This document shows, in pieces, positions 53,168 through 60,606 of a stretch of 64,000 nucleotides of DNA. Numbering within the stretch: position 1 is the first letter of the stretch; the number at the start of each line of letters is the position of its first letter. The notes under the pieces were generated by a model. The model saw nothing but the letters and a program-made list of their open reading frames with translations. It was not told the origin of the DNA and ran no database searches. The DNA lies in the NCBI GenBank assembly GCA_044374195.1, contig JBILOY010000008.1, positions 1-64,000 of the forward strand. Reading direction: 5' to 3'. The DNA is from CAIKZY01 sp044374195. GTDB taxonomy: Bacteria; Actinomycetota; Actinomycetes; S36-B12. The translations under genes were made by a program, and so were the position numbers.

Positions 53168-53982
53168 CAGATGTTCTCCGGGAAGGAAGGACGAGCCGGC
53201 GCGAGAATCTGGTCTGAGCGAACGACGGGTGCACCGTCGACGACGACCAGCATGCCGAGATGCTCGAGAACTTCCATGCGGGCGCCGAAGGTCTCCTCCA
53301 GAACATCAGGGGTAATCACCTCTGCGGGTGAGCCATCGGCCACGATGCGGGAGTTGACGCAGACGATGTGCGGCAGGTGGGCGGCCATGCCGTTGAGGTC
53401 ATGCGTGGTGAGCACGATAGCCACGCCATCCTCATGGAGATCGCCGAGAAGATGCAGGATGTCGTGGCGGGTGGAGACGTCAACGCCGCTCGTGGGCTCA
53501 TCGAGCAGCAGCAGTTGCGGATCGCGGAGGAGTGCGCGGGCGAGGAACATGCGTTGCTGCTGCCCGCCGGAGAGTTCGCGAATGTGACGCTCTGAGAGGT
53601 CGGCGATACCCAGGCGATCAAGAACGCTCATCACTCGGGTTCGCTCCGCACCACTTGCCCACGGCAGGCGACGTCCGCGTGTGCGCGACATCAAGACACA
53701 TTCGAACACCGTGATCGGGAAGTTCCAGTCGACGGTCTCGAGTTGCGGAACGTAGGCGACTCGCAGACCCGGTTCACTGGTAACCGAGCCCTCGCAGGGC
53801 TTGAGCGTGCCCAGGAGTAGTCGAAGCAGGGTGGTTTTGCCGGCCCCGGAGGGGCCGACAATCCCTGTGAATTGATCCTCGTGAACATGGAAGTCGACAT
53901 GGCTCAGCACGATCTGCTTGTCATAGCGCGCAGATACGTGGTTGAGGCTGAGCAGGATCTCGCCGACTCCGGTTCCGGTCAC
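53167..53982 (-). CDS. znuC: Zinc/manganese ABC transporter ATP-binding protein
   Basis: ATPase of 271 aa. Walker A is GPSGAGKTT near residue 40, the signature LSGGQQQRMFLARAL, Walker B LLLLDEPTSGVD, and the H-loop TTHDL. It is a single domain. The GTG start overlaps the znuA stop by four bases, so znuA-znuC-znuB-bcp is a continuous coupled operon. Confidence 0.91.
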   Translation of the reverse strand: MTGTGVGEILLSLNHVSARYDKQIVLSHVDFHVHEDQFTGIVGPSGAGKTTLLRLLLGTLKPCEGSVTSEPGLRVAYVPQLETVDWNFPITVFECVLMSRTRGRRLPWASGAERTRVMSVLDRLGIADLSERHIRELSGGQQQRMFLARALLRDPQLLLLDEPTSGVDVSTRHDILHLLGDLHEDGVAIVLTTHDLNGMAAHLPHIVCVNSRIVADGSPAEVITPDVLEETFGARMEVLEHLGMLVVVDGAPVVRSDQILAPARPSFPENI

Positions 53983-54986
53983 TGCGGGTAGACCGCCGAG
54001 TCCTTCACCGACGACGTGATGTCGAGCGCCTCGAGGTTGGTCGCGGTGCCGCCCAGTCCAGTGATCATCGTGATGTAGTTGTACTTCATCAAGCCCAGCC
54101 AGGAGTGATTGGCATCGCCGGGCGCACCGGGAAGATCGTCATCGCGCAGCGAGTCCTCATAGCGAGCGCCCGTGGCCTTGCCGATCTCCTCGAGAACCTT
54201 GGAGGGGAAGACCTCGGAACCGAAGATGACCGGCACCTTCTGGGCCTTGACCTGATCGATGAGTGACGCCAGTTCAGCAGGGCTCGGATCGTCGAAGCTG
54301 CTCGGCTGAAGTGCGCCGATGACCTGCCAGCCGAAGTCCTTGGCGAAGTAGGCGTAGGCATCGTGGTAGGTCAGCAGCTTCAGGCCGCCGTTCGGCACGG
54401 TGACCTGGTCGGCGCGAACCGCATCAGCGAGTGCGGTGGCCTGGGCTGCGAAGGCATCGTAGTTCGCCGAGTAGTACGCCGCGTTCGTCGGATCCTTCTT
54501 CGAGAGCTCGTCGCGAATGACGGCGGCGTACTTGATCGCGTACAGCGGGTCAGTCCACAGATGCGGATTCGGCTTGCCCTCCTCCTTCGGGAAGGAGAAG
54601 TCGTAGAGGTAGTCGGACTCAGGAAGCACTGTGGTGCCGATCTCGATGAGATCTGCACCCGACTTCATGTTGGCTTCGGCGAGCTGCATCGTCGGGTCCT
54701 CGAGCTTGAGACCGTTGACGAAGACGATGTCGGCGTCACTGAGCAGCTTGGCCACCGAGGGCTCCGGCTCGAAGGTGTGGCTGTTGGTGCCCTCGGGGAC
54801 GATGCCCTCGATGCGGGCCTTGTCGCCGGCAATGCTCGCCGCGATCGAGGTGATCGGGGAGACCGTCGTGGCTACGAGAAGACCGCCGGCCTCCGTGGAG
54901 GAATCCGATGCCGATCCTGAGGATCCACAGGCGGCGAGGGCTAGGGGCAGGACGATAAGCCCGATCAGGGCAGTACGAACTCTCAC
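53979..54986 (-). CDS. znuA: Zinc-binding lipoprotein of the ZnuABC importer
   Basis: Cluster A-I metal-binding receptor of 335 aa. The signal peptide ends in a lipobox LAAC with C20 as the lipidated residue, followed by a Ser/Gly-rich tether. Metal ligands are seen as His in NSHTFEPEPS, in NPHLWTDP and in TYHDAYAYF, with the Glu/Asp ligand near the C-terminus. No long His-rich loop is present. The GTG start has AGGAG at 54993-54997. The upstream region carries the palindrome and -10 element described separately. Confidence 0.92.
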   Translation of the reverse strand: MRVRTALIGLIVLPLALAACGSSGSASDSSTEAGGLLVATTVSPITSIAASIAGDKARIEGIVPEGTNSHTFEPEPSVAKLLSDADIVFVNGLKLEDPTMQLAEANMKSGADLIEIGTTVLPESDYLYDFSFPKEEGKPNPHLWTDPLYAIKYAAVIRDELSKKDPTNAAYYSANYDAFAAQATALADAVRADQVTVPNGGLKLLTYHDAYAYFAKDFGWQVIGALQPSSFDDPSPAELASLIDQVKAQKVPVIFGSEVFPSKVLEEIGKATGARYEDSLRDDDLPGAPGDANHSWLGLMKYNYITMITGLGGTATNLEALDITSSVKDSAVYPQ

Positions 54987-55016
54987 AACAGACTCCTAAG
55001 TGGGATTTGAACTACC

Positions 55017-55031
55017 TGCAAATCATATGCA
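55017..55031 (-). promoter_or_regulatory. Probable Zur operator overlapping the znuA -10 box
   Basis: 15-bp palindrome TGCAAATCATATGCA, six of seven pairs matching around a central C, 31 bases upstream of the znuA start. On the minus strand it contains TATGAT, a good -10 element. Actinobacterial Zur boxes are AT-rich palindromes of the type TGAAAATGATTATCA with an ATGATT core, and the match here is partial. Repression of the operon when zinc is plentiful is inferred. Confidence 0.6.
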
Positions 55032-55086
55032 ATAAGCCTGAATCCCGCAGAACTGAGGGGTCGTGTTCGTGCCGTAGGCTGGCGCC

Positions 55087-55326
55087 GTGAGTGAACCCAG
55101 CACAGTCGACCTTCAGGCCGAACTCGCCGCTGCCCGCGAGGAGCTTGCGGCCAGCATTGCCGCGCTGAAGGCCCAGACGAGCCCCGGCGCAATTGCGTCA
55201 CGCGGTAAGCGTGCGGTTACCGGATTCTTCACCACCCCCGAGGGTGGCGTGAACGTCAAGCGCGCGGCCATTGTCGGTGGAATCGTGGTCGGAGTCGTGG
55301 CCATCAAGTTGCTGCGTCGCCGCTGA
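55087..55326 (+). CDS. DUF3618 small membrane-associated protein
   Basis: Protein of 79 aa. An Ala/Glu/Leu-rich amphipathic helix (about 8-30) starts with a SEPSTVDLQAELAAAREELA stretch typical of DUF3618. One hydrophobic helix (about 60-74, AAIVGGIVVGVVAIKLL) is followed by RRR. The function is unknown; members occur near envelope genes in actinobacteria. The GTG start at 55087 lies 100 bases from znuA and is transcribed the opposite way. Confidence 0.75.
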   Translation: MSEPSTVDLQAELAAAREELAASIAALKAQTSPGAIASRGKRAVTGFFTTPEGGVNVKRAAIVGGIVVGVVAIKLLRRR

Positions 55327-55338
55327 ACCCGAGTCGAT

Positions 55339-55368
55339 TTGTCGCACTGAAGTACTGCACGTTATGTT
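55339..55368 (+). promoter_or_regulatory. Probable promoter of the SAM-riboswitch leader
   Basis: TTGTCG (55339-55344) and TATGTT (55363-55368) are separated by 18 bases. Transcription would start near 55375, about ten bases before the riboswitch P1 helix. The elements are seen in the sequence; the activity is inferred. Confidence 0.5.
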
Positions 55369-55384
55369 TTGCCCATAACTGAAT

Positions 55385-55520
55385 ACCTCATCAAGAGGGG
55401 CAGAGGGAAACGGCCCGTTGAAGCCCCGGCAACCTACCCAGCATTAATCGACGAGATTCCATCTCCGAGGCCGCTGGATTTCGGTGCCAACTCCGACCTG
55501 ACAACCAGGACAGATGAGCA
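55385..55520 (+). ncRNA. S-box (SAM-I) riboswitch
   Basis: The SAM-I aptamer core reads in order. The P1 5' strand CTCATC (55387-55392) is followed by AAGAGGGGCAGAGGGA (K-turn region), GGCCC, TGAAGCCCCGGCAACC (ending 55434), GGTGCCAACTCC (55483-55494) and the P1 3' strand GATGAG (55513-55518). All the hallmark positions of the family are present. It precedes a threonine-synthase-like gene by about 20 bases. Riboswitch bases 55466-55472 are complementary to 55529-55535 beside the ribosome-binding site, so translational control is possible. Confidence 0.92.
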
Positions 55521-55537
55521 AAGAGAGAGGCCTCGTC

Positions 55538-56788
55538 ATGACTGTTACTGCATCCCCTGCCATTGGCTCTGCCGTCGCGCTCAAGTGTCGCGAGTGCGCA
55601 ACTCGTTACCCGCTCGATGCGAGCTACGCCTGTTACGAGTGCTTCGGCCCCCTCGAGGTGGCCTATGAGCTCGGCAATGTGACCCGCGAGCAGATCGAGA
55701 GCGGCCCGAACTCCATGTGGCGCTACGAAGCGCTGCTACCCGTCGTACCTGGCGCCGATGCGCGACCGGGCCTGCAGGCCGGTTTCACCAAGCTCGTGCG
55801 CGCCGACAACCTCGCGCGCGAACTCGGCGTGAAGACCTTGTGGGTGAAGGACGACTCAGGCAACCCGACCCATTCGTTCAAGGACCGCGTCGTCGCGGTA
55901 GCCCTCGAGAATGCTCGTCGTCTGGGCTTCGAGACCATCGCGTGCGCCTCCACCGGAAACCTGGCCAATGCCGTCGCCGCCGCGGGTGCACGTGCGGGCC
56001 TGAAGTCGGTCGTGTTCGTTCCGTCGAATCTCGAGGCGGGCAAGATCGTGACCACCGCTGTCTACGGCGGAATCCTGGTAGCGATCGGCGGAAACTACGA
56101 CGACGTCAATCGCCTGTGCACCGAAGTAGCCGCCTCGCGCGACTGGGGTTTCGTGAACGTGAACCTGCGCCCGTACTACGCCGAGGGCAGCAAGACCGTC
56201 GGGTACGAGGTCGCCGAGCAGCTCGGCTGGCGTCTGCCTGATGCTGTCGTGTCACCAGTCGCATCCGGCTCACTGCTCACCAAGGTCGACAAAGCCTTCC
56301 GCGAGTTCATCGACCTCGGGCTTGTTGCCGATCACCCCTACGCGATCTACGGCGCGCAGGCGACTGGCTGCTCACCTGTCTCGCAGGCCTTCAACTCCGG
56401 CCAGGATGTCATTCGCCCCGTCAAGCCCGACACCATCGCGAAGTCACTCGCGATCGGTAACCCAGCAGATGGCCCGTACGCACTCGATGTCGTGCGCCGC
56501 ACGAACGGTGCCATCGGCGATGTCAGTGACGCAGAGGTTGTCGAGGGCATCAAGCTGCTCGCGCGTACCGAGGGCATCTTCGCCGAGACTGCCGGTGGCG
56601 TCGTGGTCGCCACCTACCGCAAGCTGCTGCGCGAGGGTCGCATCGACCCCGGCGCAGAGACCGTACTTCTCAACACCGGCGATGGTCTGAAGACCCTCGA
56701 CGCCGTTGAGGCAACTTCGAAGCCCACCATGGTCATCAGCCCGTCGTATGACGAGTTTGAGGCCGAATACAACAAGGTCGTGTCATGA
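55538..56788 (+). CDS. Threonine-synthase-family enzyme under SAM riboswitch control (probable homocysteine synthase)
   Basis: PLP fold-type II enzyme of 416 aa. An N-terminal zinc finger (C17/C20/C32/C35) precedes the lyase domain, with PLP lysine K115 in NPTHSFKDRVV; canonical ThrC has NPTGSFKDRGM. STGNLANAVAA binds the phosphate, and KSLAIGNPADGPY and NTGDGLKTLD close the site. ATG 55538 has GAGAGAGG at 55523-55530. An earlier in-frame ATG (55514) lies inside riboswitch P1. SAM control and coupling to a CysO-like carrier point to sulfur transfer onto O-phosphohomoserine, giving homocysteine, not threonine. Streptomyces ThrC paralogues of this type are, as I recall, reported to do this. True threonine synthase remains the alternative. 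Confidence 0.85.
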   Translation: MTVTASPAIGSAVALKCRECATRYPLDASYACYECFGPLEVAYELGNVTREQIESGPNSMWRYEALLPVVPGADARPGLQAGFTKLVRADNLARELGVKTLWVKDDSGNPTHSFKDRVVAVALENARRLGFETIACASTGNLANAVAAAGARAGLKSVVFVPSNLEAGKIVTTAVYGGILVAIGGNYDDVNRLCTEVAASRDWGFVNVNLRPYYAEGSKTVGYEVAEQLGWRLPDAVVSPVASGSLLTKVDKAFREFIDLGLVADHPYAIYGAQATGCSPVSQAFNSGQDVIRPVKPDTIAKSLAIGNPADGPYALDVVRRTNGAIGDVSDAEVVEGIKLLARTEGIFAETAGGVVVATYRKLLREGRIDPGAETVLLNTGDGLKTLDAVEATSKPTMVISPSYDEFEAEYNKVVS

Positions 56789-57060
56789 GCGCAGTAGTCC
56801 GTATCCCCACCATCCTTCGCACCTACACCGGCGGCGCGGCTGAGGTCGCTGCCGAGGGTGCCACGCTTCAGGAGGTCCTGGACAGCCTTGATGCGCAGTA
56901 CATGGGTATCGCTGCACGCGTGCTCGATGACAATGGTGCACTTCGCCGCTTCGTGAACATCTACGTCAATGACGACGATGTCCGCTTCCTCGACGGCCTG
57001 GTCACGCCGATCGCTGATGGCGCGAACATCTCGATCATTCCCGCAGTCGCCGGAGGCTGA
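56785..57060 (+). CDS. CysO/MoaD-like sulfur carrier protein
   Basis: Ubiquitin-fold sulfur carrier of 91 aa ending in GG, the thiocarboxylate site. The stretches RIPTILRTYTGG, RFVNIYVNDDDVRF and IIPAVAGG closely parallel M. tuberculosis CysO. The expected cysM and mec partners are absent; instead the gene overlaps the ThrC-like gene (ATGA) and precedes a rhodanese. It probably carries sulfide to the ThrC-like enzyme. An E1-like MoeB/MoeZ activator must lie outside the window. Confidence 0.92.
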   Translation: MSAVVRIPTILRTYTGGAAEVAAEGATLQEVLDSLDAQYMGIAARVLDDNGALRRFVNIYVNDDDVRFLDGLVTPIADGANISIIPAVAGG

Positions 57061-57063
57061 TTC

Positions 57064-57924
57064 ATGGCTCGCTCTGACGTACTCGTCAGCACCGACTGGG
57101 TGGCCGATCACCTCGACGATCCGAATGTCGTTCTCATTGAGGCTGACGAAGACATCGACATGTATGCCGAAGGTCATATCAAGGGCGCCGTGAGCTTGGA
57201 TTGGCGTCGCGATCTGCAGGATCCCGTACGTCGCGATGTGATCAGCCCCGTGCAGTTTGCTGAGCTCATGTCGACCCTTGGGGTGAAGCCGGAGTCGACA
57301 GTCGTTCTGTATGCGGCCAACAACAACTGGTTCGCCGCGTATTCGCTGTGGTACTTCACTATGTATGGCCACCGCGACGTCAAGCTTCTTGATGGTGGAC
57401 GCAAGAAGTGGGAGCTCGACGGTCGCGAACTCGTCAAGGATGCACCGGCGATAGAGCGCACCGACTACCCGGTACCGGCAGAGGACTCCAGTCATCGTGC
57501 TCGTCGTGACGAGATCATCGCCGGACTCGGCAGCCTGCAGCTCATCGATGTGCGCTCACCCGATGAGTACTCCGGTGCGATGCTTGCCCCTACCCATTTG
57601 CCGCAGGAGCAGTCGTATCGCCCGGGCCATATCCCGACGGCCATCAACGTGCCGTGGAATCTTGCGGCAAACAATGACGGCACCTTCAAGGACAACGATG
57701 AGCTCGAGCGCATCTATGCCGAGGCCGGCATCACGCCGGAGCGAGTGACGGTGGCGTATTGCCGGATCGGCGAACGCTCTGCCTACACCTGGTTCGTGCT
57801 GCATGAACTGCTGGGCTGGGCCGATGTCCGCAATTACGACGGATCCTGGACGGAGTACGGCTCACTGGTGGGCGTGCCCGTGGCGATCGGTGATGAGCCG
57901 GGATCAGTCGAAGGCAGTCGCTGA
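57064..57924 (+). CDS. Rhodanese-type thiosulfate sulfurtransferase
   Basis: Protein of 286 aa with two rhodanese domains: an inactive N-terminal one (about 1-130) and an active C-terminal one with C233 in YCRIGERS, the loop of mycobacterial CysA2/SseA-type enzymes. It moves sulfane sulfur from thiosulfate or 3-mercaptopyruvate-like donors. It lies 3 bases after the carrier gene, so it is likely the sulfur donor for loading the carrier, directly or through MoeZ. In M. tuberculosis a similar gene sits beside maf; here that place is empty. Confidence 0.9.
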   Translation: MARSDVLVSTDWVADHLDDPNVVLIEADEDIDMYAEGHIKGAVSLDWRRDLQDPVRRDVISPVQFAELMSTLGVKPESTVVLYAANNNWFAAYSLWYFTMYGHRDVKLLDGGRKKWELDGRELVKDAPAIERTDYPVPAEDSSHRARRDEIIAGLGSLQLIDVRSPDEYSGAMLAPTHLPQEQSYRPGHIPTAINVPWNLAANNDGTFKDNDELERIYAEAGITPERVTVAYCRIGERSAYTWFVLHELLGWADVRNYDGSWTEYGSLVGVPVAIGDEPGSVEGSR

Positions 57925-57993
57925 GCCGCTGATGCGGCCCGGGGGCCGGGCGGATAAAGTCGGGATCTCACACCCCCGATATTTGGAGTATTC

Positions 57994-58485
57994 ATGACCA
58001 TCGCAGTTGGCGATCGCATCCCCGAGGTTGACGTCCGAGTGATCCGCGAGGGCGCACAGGCCGTCATCCCGAGCACCGAGGTTCTTGGCTCAGGTCGAGT
58101 CGTGCTCTTCGCCGTTCCCGGCGCCTTCACCCCCGGCTGCTCCAAGCAGCATCTGCCGGGCTTTGTCTCCCAGGCAGCTGAGATATCGGCCAACGGCGTC
58201 GACTCCATCGTGTGCATCGGCGTCAACGATGCATTCGTCATGGACGCTTGGGGCACAGTGCAGGGCGTCGGCGACTCGATCACCATGGTCGCTGATCCCG
58301 CAGCAGACTTCACCAAGGCCATCGGCATGGAGGTCGACGCGAGTGGCTTTGGACTAGGCACCCGCTCGCAGCGTTACGCCATGGTGATCGACAACGGTGT
58401 CGTCACCGCCTTCATGCCCGAGGAGGGCGGTTTCAAGGTCGAGGCCAGCACCGCCGACTGCGTGCTGACCTCGCTCAAGGGCTAG
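57994..58485 (+). CDS. Peroxiredoxin (Prx5-like)
   Basis: Protein of 163 aa of the AhpC/TSA superfamily, Prx5 branch. The peroxidatic cysteine is C49 in PGAFTPGCSKQHLPGF, the Prx5 signature. A possible resolving cysteine is present near the C-terminus (ADCVLTSL). It reduces peroxides with thioredoxin or glutaredoxin-type donors. ATG 57994 follows GGAG. It is separated by 69 bases from the sulfurtransferase and converges on the copper cluster. Confidence 0.92.
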   Translation: MTIAVGDRIPEVDVRVIREGAQAVIPSTEVLGSGRVVLFAVPGAFTPGCSKQHLPGFVSQAAEISANGVDSIVCIGVNDAFVMDAWGTVQGVGDSITMVADPAADFTKAIGMEVDASGFGLGTRSQRYAMVIDNGVVTAFMPEEGGFKVEASTADCVLTSLKG

Positions 58486-58488
58486 TCC

Positions 58489-59082
58489 TCAGGAACGCTT
58501 GCGCCGCATTGCGGCGAACAGTCCGACCAAGACGAGTCCGATAGCGACTCCGATACCGAGCCCGAGCCACGGGGTACCACCCGTGGACTCGGGCTCGGTC
58601 GTGTCCATGATCGGTTCGTTGATGGCGACGGGCGTTGCACTCGACTCAGGTGTAACTGCTTCGCTCGAAGACGTGCTGCTGGCCGAAGGCAAAGCTGCCG
58701 AGTCGGCGGGTGCGAAGGTGAAGCTGATCGCACCGGTCACAGGGTGACCGTCGGCCGAGACCACCCGGAACGCAGCCTGATACTCACCTGCAGGCAGATC
58801 GGCAGGCCACGGCAACTCGATCGAACTGCCATTGGGCTGGACCTTGGCGCTGGTGATGTTGGTGCCGTCGGCCGCGTTGAGCGAGATGGAGTCAGCATCA
58901 TCAAGCAATGGTTCATTGAAGGTGAGCGTGATGGCTGCCGGCGCCTCGGTGACAACGGAGCCGTCTGCCGGGTTGGACGACTCGAGCCCGGAGTGAGCGG
59001 AGGCGGTTGTTGCACCGAATGCCCACATCGCGGTGGACACCGCCAGGATCGCCACTGTTCGCTTGAGGATACGGGAGGTCAT
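58489..59082 (-). CDS. CopC-domain copper-binding protein with membrane anchor
   Basis: Protein of 198 aa. The signal peptide ends TASA and the mature protein begins with H30, the usual amino-terminal Cu(II) ligand. GHPVTG near residue 105 supplies the second His. A CopC fold is followed by a Ser/Thr/Pro/Glu linker (about 125-165) and one C-terminal helix (LGLGIGVAIGLVLVGLFAA) with a basic tail. ATG 59082 has TTGGAG upstream; ATG 59109 overlaps the previous stop but lacks a site. A large hairpin lies inside its 3' end. Confidence 0.9.
   Translation of the reverse strand: MTSRILKRTVAILAVSTAMWAFGATTASAHSGLESSNPADGSVVTEAPAAITLTFNEPLLDDADSISLNAADGTNITSAKVQPNGSSIELPWPADLPAGEYQAAFRVVSADGHPVTGAISFTFAPADSAALPSASSTSSSEAVTPESSATPVAINEPIMDTTEPESTGGTPWLGLGIGVAIGLVLVGLFAAMRRKRS
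58502..58516 (+). terminator. Short GC stem-loop after the peroxiredoxin gene
   Basis: The 6-bp arms 58502-58507 and 58511-58516 enclose a 3-base loop, 17 bases after the peroxiredoxin stop and inside the convergent copC 3' end. There is no T-run, so termination by this element is only possible. Confidence 0.35.
58557..58597. repeat. Long hairpin inside the copC coding region
   Basis: The arms 58557-58573 and 58580-58597 pair over 17 bp with one bulged A and a 6-base loop around GTACC. It lies 40-110 bases from the copC stop and could act as a terminator for the convergent peroxiredoxin transcript or as an mRNA element. Confidence 0.6.
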
Positions 59083-59105
59083 TACTGCTCCAATTCGACT
59101 GACGG

Positions 59106-59756
59106 TCATGGGTTAAGTGTCGCAGTTCCGGAAGTGATCACTACCGAGCCCTTTGCGCTGACCAAGGTGGCCCGCATCGTCCATGCGCCTGGGAAGGGGA
59201 GCACGCCGTTGGATTCGGAGGCCTTGCCTCGGGCGCGCACCGGCCAGGACAGTGATCCGTCGAAGTCGGGCGAGGTCCAGATCACCTCACCCGATGCAGC
59301 CTTGTTCGCGAAGGTGAGGGTGAGGGAACCCGGTCGTGATCCATTGAGGCGAGTGGCGACGGAGGGGGAGGTGACGACCGACTGAGCAGGTCCGCGGGCA
59401 CCTGGCTTTCCGATGATGAAGGCGATCGCGCCATCAACCTGATGCCCGTCATCAGAGGTCACCGAGAATTCCGCGGTCGTGATGCCGCCACGAAGTGGTG
59501 ACGTCGGAGTAAGGGTCAAGACCGCACCGTTCATCGCGGAACTCGAGGGCACGGTGGATCCACTGGCGTCCAAGATCTTCGCCGAGTCGATGGTCACTGG
59601 TTCATTGAACGTGATGCGAATGGACGAAGGCGCCTTGGCCACGGTGCTGCCGTTAGCCGGCGCACTGCGGATGAAATCGGCATGGGCGTACGCAGGTGCT
59701 GGGCTCACCAGCATGAGAAGTGAGCCCAGCACTGCGGCCATGAAGGCCTTGCGCAT
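59106..59756 (-). CDS. CopC-domain protein with added C-terminal domain
   Basis: Protein of 216 aa. The signal peptide ends AYA and H25 is the first mature residue. The CopC fold covers about 25-125, with the second His in DDGHQVDG. A further beta-rich region of about 80 residues (SLTLTFANKAASGEVIWTSP onward) has no recognised match and no membrane helix. It lies 5 bases after the YcnI-like gene and ends at the start of the second copC. Probably a secreted Cu(II) carrier. Confidence 0.88.
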   Translation of the reverse strand: MRKAFMAAVLGSLLMLVSPAPAYAHADFIRSAPANGSTVAKAPSSIRITFNEPVTIDSAKILDASGSTVPSSSAMNGAVLTLTPTSPLRGGITTAEFSVTSDDGHQVDGAIAFIIGKPGARGPAQSVVTSPSVATRLNGSRPGSLTLTFANKAASGEVIWTSPDFDGSLSWPVRARGKASESNGVLPFPGAWTMRATLVSAKGSVVITSGTATLNP

Positions 59757-59761
59757 CAGTG

Positions 59762-60520
59762 TCAGCTAGCCGTTGCTGCAGCGGGAGCCACCACGGTGAC
59801 CACGGGTGCCGGGCTGGCCAGCTTTGCGGTCGAGCCCGCGGTCGGGATCTCGATCCAATTGTCTGCGCCGGCCTTCGAGGTACCCACCAGGCGGCCGTCA
59901 ATCTTGGCAAAGACCTCGGCGTCGGCGGGGACCTTAACTGCCTTGGTAGAGACGCTGAACTTGCCGTCAGCGCCAACCGTGACGTCGCGCACCGTCAGCG
60001 GGGTATCGCCGACGAAGAGAGCGACCTTCTGGCCGGCGAATGCGGGCAGGAAGCCCGTGATCGTGGCGTTGGCACCCTTGGTCGAAACCTTCAACTCGGC
60101 GTTGCAGGTCTGTACCGCCTTGAAGTAGTACTTCTGTGCGGCCGAGCCCGCTGCGGCGTTCGGCCATCTGAGCCGAAGGCCGAACTCGTCGATCTGGTCG
60201 TCGGGAAGATTGCCACCCGACCAGGTGATCGTCTTGCCCCCGTTGCTGGTGCTGAGCTTCCAGCCGGCCTTGGGTTGAGCCTTGACTCCGGTGACGCCTG
60301 CAGGGATCTCGACGCTCAGGGCATTGGTGGCATCGCCATCGCAGCCGTGGCCCGGTCGGAACATGATCGTGCTGCTGCTGCCCGCGGTCGGAGTCGAGCC
60401 GCGAAGCTCAATACCCATGTGAGCACTGGCCGAGGATGCCCCGACAACGGCGATCACGGATGTTGCGGTGAAAGCGCCGGCGGTAAGAAGGGCCTGGGCG
60501 CGAGAAATACGAACGTTCAT
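59762..60520 (-). CDS. YcnI-like (DUF1775) copper-binding protein
   Basis: Protein of 252 aa. The signal peptide ends ASA with H34 at the mature N-terminus, the Cu(II) site of YcnI proteins, and a W in the PKAGWKL stretch. DUF1775 spans about 34-150. An extra C-terminal region (about 150-235) replaces the usual membrane helix. ATG 60520 follows AAGGAG. YcnI next to CopC is a known copper-handling pair; here it leads an operon with two CopC genes and no CopD. Confidence 0.88.
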   Translation of the reverse strand: MNVRISRAQALLTAGAFTATSVIAVVGASSASAHMGIELRGSTPTAGSSSTIMFRPGHGCDGDATNALSVEIPAGVTGVKAQPKAGWKLSTSNGGKTITWSGGNLPDDQIDEFGLRLRWPNAAAGSAAQKYYFKAVQTCNAELKVSTKGANATITGFLPAFAGQKVALFVGDTPLTVRDVTVGADGKFSVSTKAVKVPADAEVFAKIDGRLVGTSKAGADNWIEIPTAGSTAKLASPAPVVTVVAPAAATAS

Positions 60521-60606
60521 TGAAGTACTCCTTGGATGTCTGAATGTGAATGCGTGCCGAGCACGCGAGAAGGGGTCGCTAGCGCGGTGCGCTGCGACTG
60601 GTGACA

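Noticed and set aside
55514..55537. ATG 55514 as the start of the threonine-synthase-like gene
   Set aside because: It lies within the P1 3' strand of the riboswitch and has no ribosome-binding site. ATG 55538 has GAGAGAGG at normal spacing.
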